Below, piece after piece: positions 1 to 8,293 of a stretch of 64,000 nucleotides of DNA. The stretch's first letter is position 1, and every line of letters starts with the position of its first letter. A program made the translations under genes and the position numbers. Origin of the DNA: Mucilaginibacter endophyticus (lineage in GTDB: Bacteria; Bacteroidota; Bacteroidia; Sphingobacteriales; Sphingobacteriaceae); the NCBI RefSeq assembly GCF_003351025.1, contig NZ_QPCG01000003.1:574355-638354 (forward strand), given 5' to 3'. The notes below the pieces were generated by a model. The model was given only the letters and a program-made list of their open reading frames with translations. It did not search any database and was not told the origin of the DNA.

Positions 1-1
1 G

Positions 2-1876
2 ATCAGTATAAAAAAATTATTGCCATTTATTTTACTATTTGGCACAAGCATTGTATCGGCTCAGCAAACCTTACCCATAGCCGTAAACCTGCAAAAAACC
101 TATACCAAAGGCACACGGACTGCAACCGGCGCTCCCGGTAAAAACTACTGGCAAAACACTGCCGATTACAAGATCAAGGTAAATTTCGATCCTAAAACCC
201 GGCTGGTGAGCGGTACCGTTGGCATCGATTATATCAATAATAGTCCTGATACTTTAAAACGGGTACAATTTAAACTGTATCCTAACCTGTATAAAAAAGG
301 AGTAATACGCCAAATGCCGGTTTCGGCTGAGGACCTTACCGATGGTGTGCAGATCAAAAGCCTTACTATTGATAATAAAACGCCCGATAGCGCCAAAACC
401 CGTCGTATCAACGGCACAAACATGACGCAGAAGGTTACACCTATCGCTCCCAAACAAAAAGTACATTTTGATATCAGTTATGCATATATCTTAAACAAGG
501 GTTCACATATCCGTACCGGCCAGGTTGATACCGGCGCGTTCTTTATCGCTTATTTTTTCCCGAGAATAGCAGTATACGATGATATTGATGGATGGAACGA
601 CTATCCATATACAGGTCCGCAAGAGTTTTACAACGATTTTTGCCATTTCAGCGCCGAAGTCACCGTTCCGGGCGATTACAAAGTTTGGGCAACCGGAGAT
701 CTGAAAAACGCCGATGATGTTTACGACAACCGCATTGTTAAACGTATTGCCTCTGCCGGTGCAAGTGATAAAGTAACCGATATCATTACCGAAGAAGATG
801 TCAAAGCAGGCAACATCACCAAAAACAATACAACCAACACCTGGAAGTTTGAGGCAGACAGTGTTACTGATTTCGTTTTTGCCACCAGCAATCATTATTT
901 ATGGAAAGCATCAAGCCTGGTAGTTGATCCTAAAACCGGCAGACGTACCCGCGTAGATGCCGTGTTTAATGAAAAACACAAAGATTATTATGCAGTAGTT
1001 GACTACGCCCGTAAAACGGTTGAGGTTATGAGCTATAAATTCCCGAAATGGCCTTATCCGTATCAGCACGAAACTGTTTTTGATGGCCTTGACCAGATGG
1101 AATACCCGATGATGGTAAATGATAACCCGCTTGAAGACAAAGCCGATGCCATTGAACTTACCGACCATGAAATTTTCCATACCATGTTCCCTTTTTATAT
1201 GGGTATTAACGAAACCAAATATGGCTGGATGGATGAAGGCTGGGCAACCATTGGCGAATGGCTGGTAAGTCCGGAGATCGATCATTCAATAGTTGACCCA
1301 TATGGTGTAGCTGCAGTTGAACAAAGCGCCGGCCATGAAGTTGATGTTCCTGTAATGACCCTTACTCCTATGCTCACCGGAACAGCCAGCTTTACCGACA
1401 GCTATCCGAAACCAGGGCTGGGTTATTTATATGTAAAGGATATGCTTGGCGACGAATTGTTTACCAAAGCCTTGCATTACTATATAGCACAATGGCACGG
1501 TAAGCACCCTATGCCTTACGATTTTTTTAACTGCATGAACACCGGCTCGGGCATGAACCTTAACTGGTTTTGGAAAGCCTGGTTTTTTGATAATGGCGTA
1601 ACCGACCTGGCCCTAAGCAAAGTGACTAACACCGGCTTAAAATATACCGCTACCATTACCCAAATTGGTAGCAAACCTATCCCGGTTAATTTAGCCCTTA
1701 CCTATGCCGACGGCACTACCGAACTGGTACATAAAAGCATAGCTGTTTGGGCAAGCGGCAATAAATCAACAACTGTCAACTTCACCGCAAAAAAAGCGGT
1801 TAAAAAAATAGTATTGGGTACCACTTATGATCCTGATAGTAATAAGAAGGATAACGTGTGGACAAGCACTAATTAA
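2..1876 (+). CDS. M1-family metallopeptidase (5' end outside window)
   Basis: Zinc aminopeptidase-like protein, probably secreted. The reading frame is open from base 2 and reads ISIKKLLPFILLFG..SAQ before the mature part, which is the end of a signal peptide, so the true start lies left of the window. The TTG at 20 is only an internal codon. Numbering from that codon, the gluzincin motif HEIFH lies at about residues 383-387, followed after 18 residues by the third zinc ligand Glu406 in WMDEGWAT. The exopeptidase GxMEN motif appears degenerate (DQMEYPM). The N-terminal half is the beta-rich M1 domain; the last 100 residues look like a beta-sandwich. A strong hairpin terminator follows the stop. 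Family confident, substrate unknown. Confidence 0.9.
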   Translation: MSIKKLLPFILLFGTSIVSAQQTLPIAVNLQKTYTKGTRTATGAPGKNYWQNTADYKIKVNFDPKTRLVSGTVGIDYINNSPDTLKRVQFKLYPNLYKKGVIRQMPVSAEDLTDGVQIKSLTIDNKTPDSAKTRRINGTNMTQKVTPIAPKQKVHFDISYAYILNKGSHIRTGQVDTGAFFIAYFFPRIAVYDDIDGWNDYPYTGPQEFYNDFCHFSAEVTVPGDYKVWATGDLKNADDVYDNRIVKRIASAGASDKVTDIITEEDVKAGNITKNNTTNTWKFEADSVTDFVFATSNHYLWKASSLVVDPKTGRRTRVDAVFNEKHKDYYAVVDYARKTVEVMSYKFPKWPYPYQHETVFDGLDQMEYPMMVNDNPLEDKADAIELTDHEIFHTMFPFYMGINETKYGWMDEGWATIGEWLVSPEIDHSIVDPYGVAAVEQSAGHEVDVPVMTLTPMLTGTASFTDSYPKPGLGYLYVKDMLGDELFTKALHYYIAQWHGKHPMPYDFFNCMNTGSGMNLNWFWKAWFFDNGVTDLALSKVTNTGLKYTATITQIGSKPIPVNLALTYADGTTELVHKSIAVWASGNKSTTVNFTAKKAVKKIVLGTTYDPDSNKKDNVWTSTN

Positions 1877-1914
1877 GAGCTTAAAGCTGAAAGCATAAAG
1901 CCCAAAGCTTTTAT

Positions 1915-1950
1915 CCCTGCTAAGTTTAAAAACTTAGCAGGGCTTTTTAT
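1915..1950. terminator. Intrinsic terminator, probably bidirectional
   Basis: CCCTGCTAAGTTT at 1915-1927 pairs with AAACTTAGCAGGG at 1930-1942 and is followed by CTTTTTATTT. It lies between the + strand M1 peptidase stop (1876) and the end of the - strand pentapeptide-like gene (1963). The T-run on the right makes it a good terminator for the + gene. Confidence 0.85.
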
Positions 1951-1962
1951 TTATTCGTAAAT

Positions 1963-2391
1963 CTATTTCTGTTGATATGCTTTCAGCAGGTCAGCAACTT
2001 CGATACCATTAATTTTCATGCCGCTTAGGTTACAATCAGAGATGCTGACATTACTCAGGTTACAATCAGTTATGGTACTGCCCTGCAAATCGCAATTTTC
2101 AAATTTAAGCGGGCGTTGCTTCGCGTCAGGGTCATAAGCCGGGTGACCTTCGGGCGGCATACCTATGTCGTGGATATAAGCTCCGCCAAGCTGCGCGTAT
2201 TTTATTTCCAGATCGCTCAGGTTGGCATCTTCAATTTTAAGCCCGGTAATGCATACATCCTTAAAACTTGCATTATTCATCATCACCTGTTCAAGGGTTG
2301 AGCCATTTAGCATGGCACATTTAACATCAAGTATCTTTTGAGTTTCTTTTATACTGATAATTTCCGTGTTACTGGCTGCCTGGTTTTCCAT
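1963..2391 (-). CDS. Pentapeptide-repeat-like protein
   Basis: A 142-residue cytoplasmic protein with the regular A/C-x-L/F-x-x spacing of pentapeptide repeats (NASFKDVCITGLKIEDANL, then CDLQGSTITDCNLSNVSI), interrupted around residues 70-95 by a loop containing MPPEGHPAYDPDAK. Such repeats fold as a right-handed quadrilateral beta-helix; a biochemical role is usually not known. I place the start at the ATG whose complement ends at 2391 (MENQAASN); the frame is open further upstream to 2487 but that extension reads as non-coding. No leader or membrane segment is visible. It converges on the M1 peptidase and stands alone. Assignment to the repeat class is fairly safe, function unknown. Confidence 0.75.
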   Translation of the reverse strand: MENQAASNTEIISIKETQKILDVKCAMLNGSTLEQVMMNNASFKDVCITGLKIEDANLSDLEIKYAQLGGAYIHDIGMPPEGHPAYDPDAKQRPLKFENCDLQGSTITDCNLSNVSISDCNLSGMKINGIEVADLLKAYQQK

Positions 2392-2510
2392 GACTATGTT
2401 TTGTTGGTTTCTGTCAAATATCTTGAAAAGAAGCATAATAGTAAGGCTATGTACGCGACAACCATCAGGGGCATTTGCGACAATCAAACCTGATTTGCCA
2501 TATACAGGCT

Positions 2511-2518
2511 TATCTTTG
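2511..2518 (+). promoter_or_regulatory. Bacteroidota -7 box TATCTTTG
   Basis: TATCTTTG matches TAnnTTTG exactly and lies 47 nt before the DUF6265 start. No TTG is at the ideal distance (the nearest is 2495-2497, only 13 nt away), so this is a half-supported promoter. Confidence 0.5.
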
Positions 2519-2565
2519 TTTTACACGCTTTAATTTGTAACTTCAATCGTTTAGCCACTAACTCA

Positions 2566-3057
2566 ATGATCCTGCTTCGTCATTTTAAAATACAGTTATT
2601 TGTTATAGCCTGCATGGTATTTTCCCATAACGCTTTTGGGCAGAAAAAAACAGCGCCTATCAGGCAAGCCAAATGGCTTATCGGTAGCTGGAAAAACCAA
2701 TCGGCAAAAACACTGGATATCGAAACATGGAAAAAGCTAAATGATTCCATCTTTCTTGGCCGGAGTTATTCGTTAGCAGGCGCAGACACGGTATCATCCG
2801 AGCATATCAGGTTAGAACAGCATTCCGGTAAACTATATTATATCCCAACGGTAAAAAATCAAAACGATGGCAAAGCGGTAACGTTTACACTCACTTCGGT
2901 AGATAGTAAACACCTCGTTTTTGAAAATCCGGAGCACGACTTTCCGCAAAAAATAACTTATACGCAAATCAGTAAGGACTCATTAGTAGCCGAAATATCA
3001 GGCATACGGAAGGGTAAGCAAAAAGCTATACCATTCCCCATGAAAAGGGTTAAATAA
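2566..3057 (+). CDS. DUF6265 family exported protein
   Basis: A 163-residue protein with a signal peptide (hydrophobic stretch of residues 9-20, cleavage near AFGQ-KK). The mature part begins with KWLIGSWKN and has ETWKKLNDSIFLGRSYS and FENPEHDFPQKITY, the pattern I associate with the small lipocalin-like DUF6265 family: a W-x-x-G-x-W opening, an E-x-W motif and a late N-x-x-H-D-F-P. The binding partner is unknown. It is a single-gene unit converging with the PAS-AraC gene, with only 17 nt between the stops, so transcription of the two may interfere. Confidence 0.75.
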   Translation: MILLRHFKIQLFVIACMVFSHNAFGQKKTAPIRQAKWLIGSWKNQSAKTLDIETWKKLNDSIFLGRSYSLAGADTVSSEHIRLEQHSGKLYYIPTVKNQNDGKAVTFTLTSVDSKHLVFENPEHDFPQKITYTQISKDSLVAEISGIRKGKQKAIPFPMKRVK

Positions 3058-3074
3058 TAACTGCGCAGTTTAAA

Positions 3075-3899
3075 TTATTGCAGTAGTTCAGCAACATCGC
3101 GGCCGTAAAACTCTTTGAACAGCTTTCTGAAATATGCAGGTGTTTCAAAGCCGGCAACATAAGATATCTCGGCCACAGTACGGTACTTGCCGCTATTTAT
3201 CGCTTCCATAGACATGTGTAAACGGATTCTGCGGATGTAATTATTGGGCGTAATACCTGTGGTATTTTTTATGCGGCGGTGCAGCTGCCTTTCGCTTAAA
3301 CCCATTTCGTTGCTTAGCAATACAATGCTCAAATCAACTTTGCCAATATATTTCCTTACCAATGTTTCAAGCTCATAAAGCCATAACTGATCGGCAATGG
3401 AAAGCTGGCTGATTGGCTTTAAATTAGCAAAAAAGGCAGAATTATTAACCCCATCTATTGCATCCCTATTTTGAACCGAAGCTGATTTTCTTTCTTCCCT
3501 GTCATTAAATATTACAGATGTCCGGCTAAATTCTTCCAGTTTCTTCTTATCAGTAATATTCCTGGCAATGGCAAAAACCAGTTGCTGGCTTTGTACCGGC
3601 ATCGATGTCCACGAAAGCCAAATAATTTCTCCGCTTTTGGTTACATACCTGTTTTCAAAATCATACAGCGGATTATTCTTAATTATACTCTCCCGCTTGC
3701 TGGCAGTAATGCGCCTGTCATCAACAAAAACAAACGAATCAATAGGCTTTGCAAACAGTTCACTTTCGGTGTAGCCCAAAGTTTTTGAAACGGCAGGGTT
3801 GATCTTTTTAAAATACCCGTCAAATCCGGCCACGCACAACCAATCGGGCGACAGGTGAAAGAAACATTCCAAATCAAAAATCTCGTTTATACTTTCCAT
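3075..3899 (-). CDS. PAS-domain AraC-type transcription regulator
   Basis: 274 residues. Residues about 10-115 form a PAS domain (FFHLSPDWLCVAGFDGYFKK, then GEIIWLSWTSMPVQ and a typical C-cap ARNITDKKKLEE). After a linker of about 50 residues, residues 180-274 form an AraC double helix-turn-helix (MGLSERQLHRRIKNTTGI and VAEISYVAGFETPAYFRKLF). The PAS pocket would sense an unidentified small ligand or cofactor and the HTH pair would bind DNA; the usual AraC cupin sensor is absent. No membrane segment, so cytoplasmic. Transcribed away from the sulfatase across a 415-nt gap; its targets cannot be read from the sequence. Confidence 0.85.
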   Translation of the reverse strand: MESINEIFDLECFFHLSPDWLCVAGFDGYFKKINPAVSKTLGYTESELFAKPIDSFVFVDDRRITASKRESIIKNNPLYDFENRYVTKSGEIIWLSWTSMPVQSQQLVFAIARNITDKKKLEEFSRTSVIFNDREERKSASVQNRDAIDGVNNSAFFANLKPISQLSIADQLWLYELETLVRKYIGKVDLSIVLLSNEMGLSERQLHRRIKNTTGITPNNYIRRIRLHMSMEAINSGKYRTVAEISYVAGFETPAYFRKLFKEFYGRDVAELLQ

Positions 3900-4314
3900 A
3901 TAAATTTCTGTTTCTGCTTGCAGGGGTATGTCAACACTTAATGGTCAACAACAATAGCTACAGGTTGTGAAAAGGCAAATTCAAAAGAAGCTATTTTTTA
4001 CGATACTATTAGGTTTTTACTGCCGGGTGGCAGGATTTTTCACTAAAATGTCAGTCCTGTCAACATTTCAAAATGGAGTTATGCCCAGTTAAGGTAAAAC
4101 ACAGCGGCAATATGCAATTATTGATGAATTGCCGGAGGCCCTGTATGAGATACAGGCATTGCAAATTTTTCAGCTATGTATAAGGAGCGTGGCAGGCATT
4201 CTATTAACCGGCATTAATAAGGAAAGGACATTTTGCTGCCCAAAACAAGGCATACTTAATAGTAAGTATCATTACATCATACCATGCTATTAAGTATACA
4301 ATTCGTTCTCTGTC
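3900..4314. other. Intergenic region upstream of the PAS-AraC gene
   Basis: 415 nt without a convincing gene. It holds the 5' region of the PAS-AraC gene and the 3' region of the sulfatase, both on the minus strand. The only structure I see is the ATACTTA palindrome near its right end, listed separately. Confidence 0.5.
4252..4269. promoter_or_regulatory. ATACTTA palindrome, possible binding site or sulfatase 3' hairpin
   Basis: ATACTTA (4252-4258) and TAAGTAT (4263-4269) are perfect inverted repeats around ATAG. A further TTAAGTATAC half-site follows near 4289-4298. On the minus strand it lies just after the sulfatase stop, so it may be a weak hairpin or an operator. No T-tract supports a terminator. 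Confidence 0.3.
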
Positions 4315-5703
4315 TTAATTTTCTTTCATCCCGGGATACTGATCAAAAAGAACTTTTAGTTTTTGGGCAATTTCAGGATATTCGTTGATTACGTTGGTAC
4401 GTTCACTGGGATCATAGGCCAGGTTAAACAGCTCGGTTTTTGCAGGTAGCGGTGAGCCTGCCACACCACCAACATTATTGTTGGCCTTTACTTCACGATA
4501 CTTCCAGTCGCCCATGCGTACAGCTTCGCAAACACTATTATTGTAGTAGTAAATAGGCCGGTGTTCGGGATGCTTAGGTGCCTGGCCTGTTAACACATCG
4601 GCTATTGACTGGCCATCCAGTGTACGGCCTTTAGGCAATGAAGCGCCTGTCCATTTGGCAAGCGTAGGCAACACGTCCAAATTACTCATCATACTGGTTA
4701 TATTTGCGCCAACCGGGGTATGGTTTTTCCAGTATACAATGAACGGCTCACGAACACCGCCCTCGTATGTTAATCCCTTGCTACCACGAAAAACACCCGC
4801 GGTACCTGCATCCCAGTGCCTGGTAGCACTATCGCCCAGCATGCGGTCAGGAAAATCTATCCACGGACCATTATCGCTCGAAAACATAAATATAGTATTA
4901 TCGGCCAAGCCCTGTTTTTCAAGCTCGGCCCAAACCTGGCCAAGGCTTTCGTCCAGTTGCTCAACCACATCACCCAAACGGCCGCCATCGCTGCGGTTTT
5001 TATTTTTTGCAGATGATGCAAAGGCTACCGGCAAATGCGGCATGTTGTGTGCAAGGTATAAGAAAAATGGCTTATCTCCCTTTTTCTGTGATTTAATAAA
5101 GCGAATGGCCTCACGCTGGTATAATTCAATCAGCGATGAATCTGCCGGTTTCAAAATCTCTGGTTTATGATTACGAAATACTTTGATGGTTGTATCAGTT
5201 TTAATATAAGGCGAGCGGTAATCGTGGCTATACAGCAAACCATAATATGAATCAAAACCCTGGGCCATCGGATGGTTATAGGCTGCATGGTCACCAAGGT
5301 GCCATTTACCAATCATGGCTGTTTTGTAGCCTGCCTGCTTCAGCATTTCGGCAATGGTAACTTCCTGATCCGGAATACCCAATGACGAGCCCGGCCCGAT
5401 TGGGTAAGGCAAATTCATCCTTGAAGCATAACGTCCTGTAAGTAATGAAGCACGTGATGGTGTACAGGTTGGACTGCTTACCACGTAATTAGTTGCTCTC
5501 ACCCCCTTTTGTGCCATCTTATCTAAAAATGGCGTACGAATCACCGGGTTGCCATAACAGCTTAAATCAGAGTATCCCATATCATCGGCCAGTACAAAAA
5601 TGATATTAGGCAATTGCTTTTTTTGTGCCGATACCGGTGTAATTAAAAATATAAAAGCCAAAAAGAAAAGGCCTTTGCAGGTTAATTTGGAGAGATGTTT
5701 CAT
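4315..5703 (-). CDS. Secreted type I sulfatase (arylsulfatase family)
   Basis: Hydrolyses sulfate esters after conversion of its active-site cysteine to formylglycine. The 462-residue protein has a signal peptide ending at PVSA-QK, the metal-binding start PNIIFVLADDMGYSDLSCYG, and the S1 signature CTPSRASLLTGRY with the modifiable Cys80. Other active-site stretches are GKWHLGD and FSSDNGPW. Length is normal for the family. No SusC/D, anaerobic maturase or other polysaccharide-locus gene adjoins it, so the sulfated substrate cannot be inferred. It lies downstream of the HxlR gene on the same strand, but the 79-nt gap with its own palindrome suggests a separate promoter. A glycan substrate is more likely than a small aryl sulfate. 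Confidence 0.92.
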   Translation of the reverse strand: MKHLSKLTCKGLFFLAFIFLITPVSAQKKQLPNIIFVLADDMGYSDLSCYGNPVIRTPFLDKMAQKGVRATNYVVSSPTCTPSRASLLTGRYASRMNLPYPIGPGSSLGIPDQEVTIAEMLKQAGYKTAMIGKWHLGDHAAYNHPMAQGFDSYYGLLYSHDYRSPYIKTDTTIKVFRNHKPEILKPADSSLIELYQREAIRFIKSQKKGDKPFFLYLAHNMPHLPVAFASSAKNKNRSDGGRLGDVVEQLDESLGQVWAELEKQGLADNTIFMFSSDNGPWIDFPDRMLGDSATRHWDAGTAGVFRGSKGLTYEGGVREPFIVYWKNHTPVGANITSMMSNLDVLPTLAKWTGASLPKGRTLDGQSIADVLTGQAPKHPEHRPIYYYNNSVCEAVRMGDWKYREVKANNNVGGVAGSPLPAKTELFNLAYDPSERTNVINEYPEIAQKLKVLFDQYPGMKEN

Positions 5704-5757
5704 TACCCGGTGAAAATAGTTTTTTATTGCAGATGACGGTTAAAGATAACTTAACTG

Positions 5758-5770
5758 TTACAATTTGTAA
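5758..5770. promoter_or_regulatory. TTACAA-T-TTGTAA palindrome upstream of the sulfatase
   Basis: A perfect 13-bp palindrome with one central base, 55 nt upstream of the sulfatase start in the gap between the HxlR stop and the sulfatase. The position fits a regulator operator; the regulator is not evident. A weak -7-like TATCTTTA lies between it and the gene on the minus strand. Confidence 0.4.
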
Positions 5771-5782
5771 TAAAATCACCAA

Positions 5783-6145
5783 TTACTGCTTATCGGTATT
5801 GCGCAACATCTCCCGGTGCTCTTTGCCCCATTTTATCATCTCCAAAATGATATTACCAAAACTACGGCAGTACTCGGTAGATTCATATTCAATTAAAACC
5901 GGCGACGTTGGGGTTACAGTACGCTTAACGAGCTTGTTCATTTCCATGGTTTTTAGCTCGCGCGATAGCATGCGCGTAGTAATACCAGGGATACTCCGCT
6001 CAATTTCCCTGAAACGCTTGTTTCCATTGCAAATAGAATTAATGATTGGCAGCGTCCATTTACCGCCAATAACATACATGGTGTCTTGTAATGCCTGCCG
6101 CTCATCGGCATGATTACGTTGGTGTGACGTTATTCCCGCTTCCAT
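5783..6145 (-). CDS. HxlR-family winged-helix regulator
   Basis: A 120-residue single-domain repressor or activator of the HxlR/MarR-like class. Visible hallmarks are the GGKWTLPIINSI opening helix, the recognition region RFREIERSIPGITTRMLSRELK, and VEYESTEYCRS-type wing residues (here VLIEYESTEYCRSF). A cysteine (Cys39, in NSICNG) follows the first conserved helix; some HxlR proteins use cysteines to sense electrophiles or oxidants. It is divergent from an SDR gene across 75 nt containing a palindrome, the classical layout for an HxlR regulator that controls its neighbour and itself. The inducer is unknown. Confidence 0.9.
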   Translation of the reverse strand: MEAGITSHQRNHADERQALQDTMYVIGGKWTLPIINSICNGNKRFREIERSIPGITTRMLSRELKTMEMNKLVKRTVTPTSPVLIEYESTEYCRSFGNIILEMIKWGKEHREMLRNTDKQ

Positions 6146-6159
6146 ACTGGTATACTCTG

Positions 6160-6173
6160 TGTAACTGGTTACA
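6160..6173. promoter_or_regulatory. Palindromic operator TGTAAC-TG-GTTACA
   Basis: 6-bp perfect arms around TG in the hxlR-SDR divergent region. It lies immediately downstream of a TAATTTTG -7 box for the HxlR gene (6172-6179, minus strand), so it would cover that start point. Best candidate for the HxlR protein's own binding site. Confidence 0.55.
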
Positions 6174-6193
6174 AAATTATACCAATTCCATTA

Positions 6194-6201
6194 TACTTTT
6201 G
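6194..6201 (+). promoter_or_regulatory. -7 box TACTTTTG for the first SDR
   Basis: Exact TAnnTTTG match, 19 nt before the SDR start. No TTG lies at the -33 position, where part of the TGTAAC/GTTACA palindrome is found, consistent with an activated or repressed promoter. Confidence 0.55.
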
Positions 6202-6220
6202 CATAAAAAAGTAAAATACC

Positions 6221-7036
6221 ATGTCAAAAACAGTTTTTATAACCGGAACCAGCAGCGGGCTGGGCAAATTAACCGCTAAACATTTTGCAAAACAGGGCTG
6301 GAACGTAGCCGCTACCATGCGCACTCCTGAAAAGGAAACCGAGCTAACTCAATACCCTAACATCAAAATATTTAAACTGGATGTAACCAATTTGGAGCAG
6401 GTAAAAACCGCTACCGAAGAAGCCGTTGCCGCTTTTGGCAAAATTGATGTTGTGGTGAACAATGCCGGTATGGGCACTTATGGTGCGCTGGAGCTTGCTA
6501 AGGAAGAAGATATCGACTGGCAATTCGCGGTTAACACCCGTGGACCAATCAACGTTATCCGTGCGTTCCTGCCTCATTTCAGGGCAAACGGAGGCGGTAC
6601 GTTCATTAATATCAGTTCATTTATGGGGATCACTACCGCCGTGCCGCTTGGTTCATTATACAACATGTCGAAATTTGCGCTTGAAGGCCTTACCGAAGGA
6701 CTTTATTATGAACTAAAACCACTTAACATCCATTTAAGGCTGATTGAACAGGGCGGTTCAAAAGGTAATAACTTTGTTGACAGCGTTGTCTGGAACCAAA
6801 ATCCGGATATAACCGCTTACGACGGGCTTACCAACAAGCTTCAAAACCTGATGGGCTCAAGGGATGAATCACAGCTGGACGACCCAATGGAGATTGTTAA
6901 TGCCATAGATGATCTTGCCACCGGCAAAAGCAACAAGTTCCGCACAGTAATAGGCAACATGGGTAACATGCTCATGAATATGCGCGGCACCATGCCTATT
7001 GAAGAATACATGGATAAGATGATCAGCTTCTTTTAA
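6221..7036 (+). CDS. SDR-family NAD(P)-dependent oxidoreductase
   Basis: A 271-residue classical short-chain dehydrogenase. Cofactor motif TGTSSGLGKL near the N-terminus, NNAGMG in the middle, catalytic serine in NISSF and the YNMSK active-site pair. The stretch ATMRTPEK after beta-2 carries basic residues, which favours NADP(H). It belongs to the broad group that includes ketoreductases and polyol dehydrogenases; the substrate is not deducible. The gene is divergent from the HxlR gene and probably its target. The stop is directly followed by a MITE-like inverted-repeat element. Confidence 0.9.
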   Translation: MSKTVFITGTSSGLGKLTAKHFAKQGWNVAATMRTPEKETELTQYPNIKIFKLDVTNLEQVKTATEEAVAAFGKIDVVVNNAGMGTYGALELAKEEDIDWQFAVNTRGPINVIRAFLPHFRANGGGTFINISSFMGITTAVPLGSLYNMSKFALEGLTEGLYYELKPLNIHLRLIEQGGSKGNNFVDSVVWNQNPDITAYDGLTNKLQNLMGSRDESQLDDPMEIVNAIDDLATGKSNKFRTVIGNMGNMLMNMRGTMPIEEYMDKMISFF

Positions 7037-7037
7037 A

Positions 7038-7303
7038 GAACCATGATTCGCTTGATTGAAGGATTTCCTGATACCTAACTTTAAGTGTAACCAATGTTTG
7101 GACGAAAAAAATGGGAGGGCTTGTGCGATTCCCTCCCTTGGGAGGGTGTAGGGAGGGGTTTTATCGCCAGTCCATTTGTTTTAATTGCGTGTAAACCCCT
7201 CCCAGCCACTACACATCCCAACGCGCCCCTCCCTTGGGAGGGAATTAAAAGGCGTTTCCAACACGAACATCAAGAAATCCTTCAATCAAGTTAATCATGG
7301 TTC
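7038..7303. mobile_element. MITE-like element with 30-bp terminal inverted repeats
   Basis: The left arm at 7038-7067 and right arm at 7274-7303 are inverted copies differing at two adjacent bases (CG versus TT/AA), starting GAACCATGATT and ending TTGAAGGATTTC. Between them lie nested G/C-rich palindromes: CCTCCCTTGGGAGGG near 7132 and again near 7228, and GGGAGGGGTTT answered by AAACCCCTCCC. No credible gene is inside. The element begins 2 nt after the SDR stop. No clear target-site duplication is visible, so mobility is inferred from form only. Confidence 0.6.
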
Positions 7304-7363
7304 ATGACCTTTTTAACAAAGCAACTTGAGCTTTCTAACAAAACGCCGCGCTGCATATCAGCC

Positions 7364-7371
7364 TAACTTTG
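7364..7371 (+). promoter_or_regulatory. -7 box TAACTTTG for the second SDR
   Basis: Exact TAnnTTTG match, 24 nt before the ATG at 7396. It overlaps the in-frame TTG at 7369, which is the reason for rejecting that upstream start. Confidence 0.55.
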
Positions 7372-7395
7372 TGTTATCAAAATAAAGATAAGACT

Positions 7396-8280
7396 ATGAA
7401 AAAAGTATGGTTTATAACAGGCAGCGCCCGTGGATTAGGTCGCAACCTTACAGAAGCAGTTTTAGCAGCCGGCGATAATGTTGCCGCTACAGCACGTAAC
7501 CCCGAACAATTAAAAGATCTGGCAGATAAATATCCTGGTCAGGTTTATCCTATAAAATTAGATGTTACCGATTACCCGGCAGTTCATAAAGCAGTTGCCG
7601 ATACAGTAGCACACTTTGGCAAAATTGATGTATTGGTAAACAATGCCGGTTTCGGCATCATTGGTGCAACTGAAGCCTTTACCGATGAGCAGGTACGCAG
7701 CCAACTCGAAACAAACCTTTACGCTCCTATCGAGATCACCCGTGCGGTATTGCCTTATATGCGCAAACAGCGTTCGGGCCGTATTTTGCAGATCAGCTCG
7801 GTTGGAGGTCGTATAGGCAATGCCGGTTTAAGTATGTACCAGGCTGCAAAATTTGGGTTGAGTGGCTTCAGTGAGGTTTTGTATAAAGAGGTAAAACCGC
7901 TTGGCATCATGGTTACCAGTGTTGAGCCGGGCGGCTTCCGTACCGATTGGGCCGGCGACTCGATGAGCTATGCGCCAAAGGTTGAAGGCTATGAGCAAAC
8001 TGTTGATGCACGCGCGGATTACATGTCGAGCGGTAAATTTGTTCCGGTTGGCGATCCTGAAAAGGCAGCCAAAGTGATGATCGACCTGGTTGAACATCCG
8101 GAGCCGCCAATGCACCTGGTATTGGGTAGTGAAGCTGCCGCCTTGCTAACCCTTGCCGACGAAGCACGCAAAGCTGAGTTTGAGAAATGGTTGCCGGTTA
8201 CCAAATCAACAGATCATGACGAAGCAGGTGATTTTATGAATACCGATTATGGTAAGGCAATAGCTGCTCAAAAAAGCTAA
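7396..8280 (+). CDS. SDR-family oxidoreductase
   Basis: 294 residues from the ATG at 7396. Cofactor loop TGSARGLGRN, then AATARNPEQ (basic, NADP-type), NNAGFG, catalytic serine in QISSVGG and YQAAK. It is longer than most classical SDRs, with a C-terminal extension after residue 250 (TLADEARKAEFEKWLPVTKS). It resembles the oxidoreductase group often annotated as SDR/retinol dehydrogenase-like in Bacteroidota, but the substrate is unknown. Not close enough to the first SDR to be a recent duplicate. The AraC-type gene downstream on the same strand may regulate it; the 377 nt between them hold repeats and a separate promoter. Confidence 0.9.
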   Translation: MKKVWFITGSARGLGRNLTEAVLAAGDNVAATARNPEQLKDLADKYPGQVYPIKLDVTDYPAVHKAVADTVAHFGKIDVLVNNAGFGIIGATEAFTDEQVRSQLETNLYAPIEITRAVLPYMRKQRSGRILQISSVGGRIGNAGLSMYQAAKFGLSGFSEVLYKEVKPLGIMVTSVEPGGFRTDWAGDSMSYAPKVEGYEQTVDARADYMSSGKFVPVGDPEKAAKVMIDLVEHPEPPMHLVLGSEAAALLTLADEARKAEFEKWLPVTKSTDHDEAGDFMNTDYGKAIAAQKS

Positions 8281-8293
8281 TATATCCGCCAAT

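Noticed and set aside
7094..7294. 66-codon open frame inside the MITE-like element
   Set aside because: It spans G/C-rich palindromes and encodes repeats such as LPWEGVGRGF / LPWEGIKRRF from the nested inverted repeats; no protein pattern.
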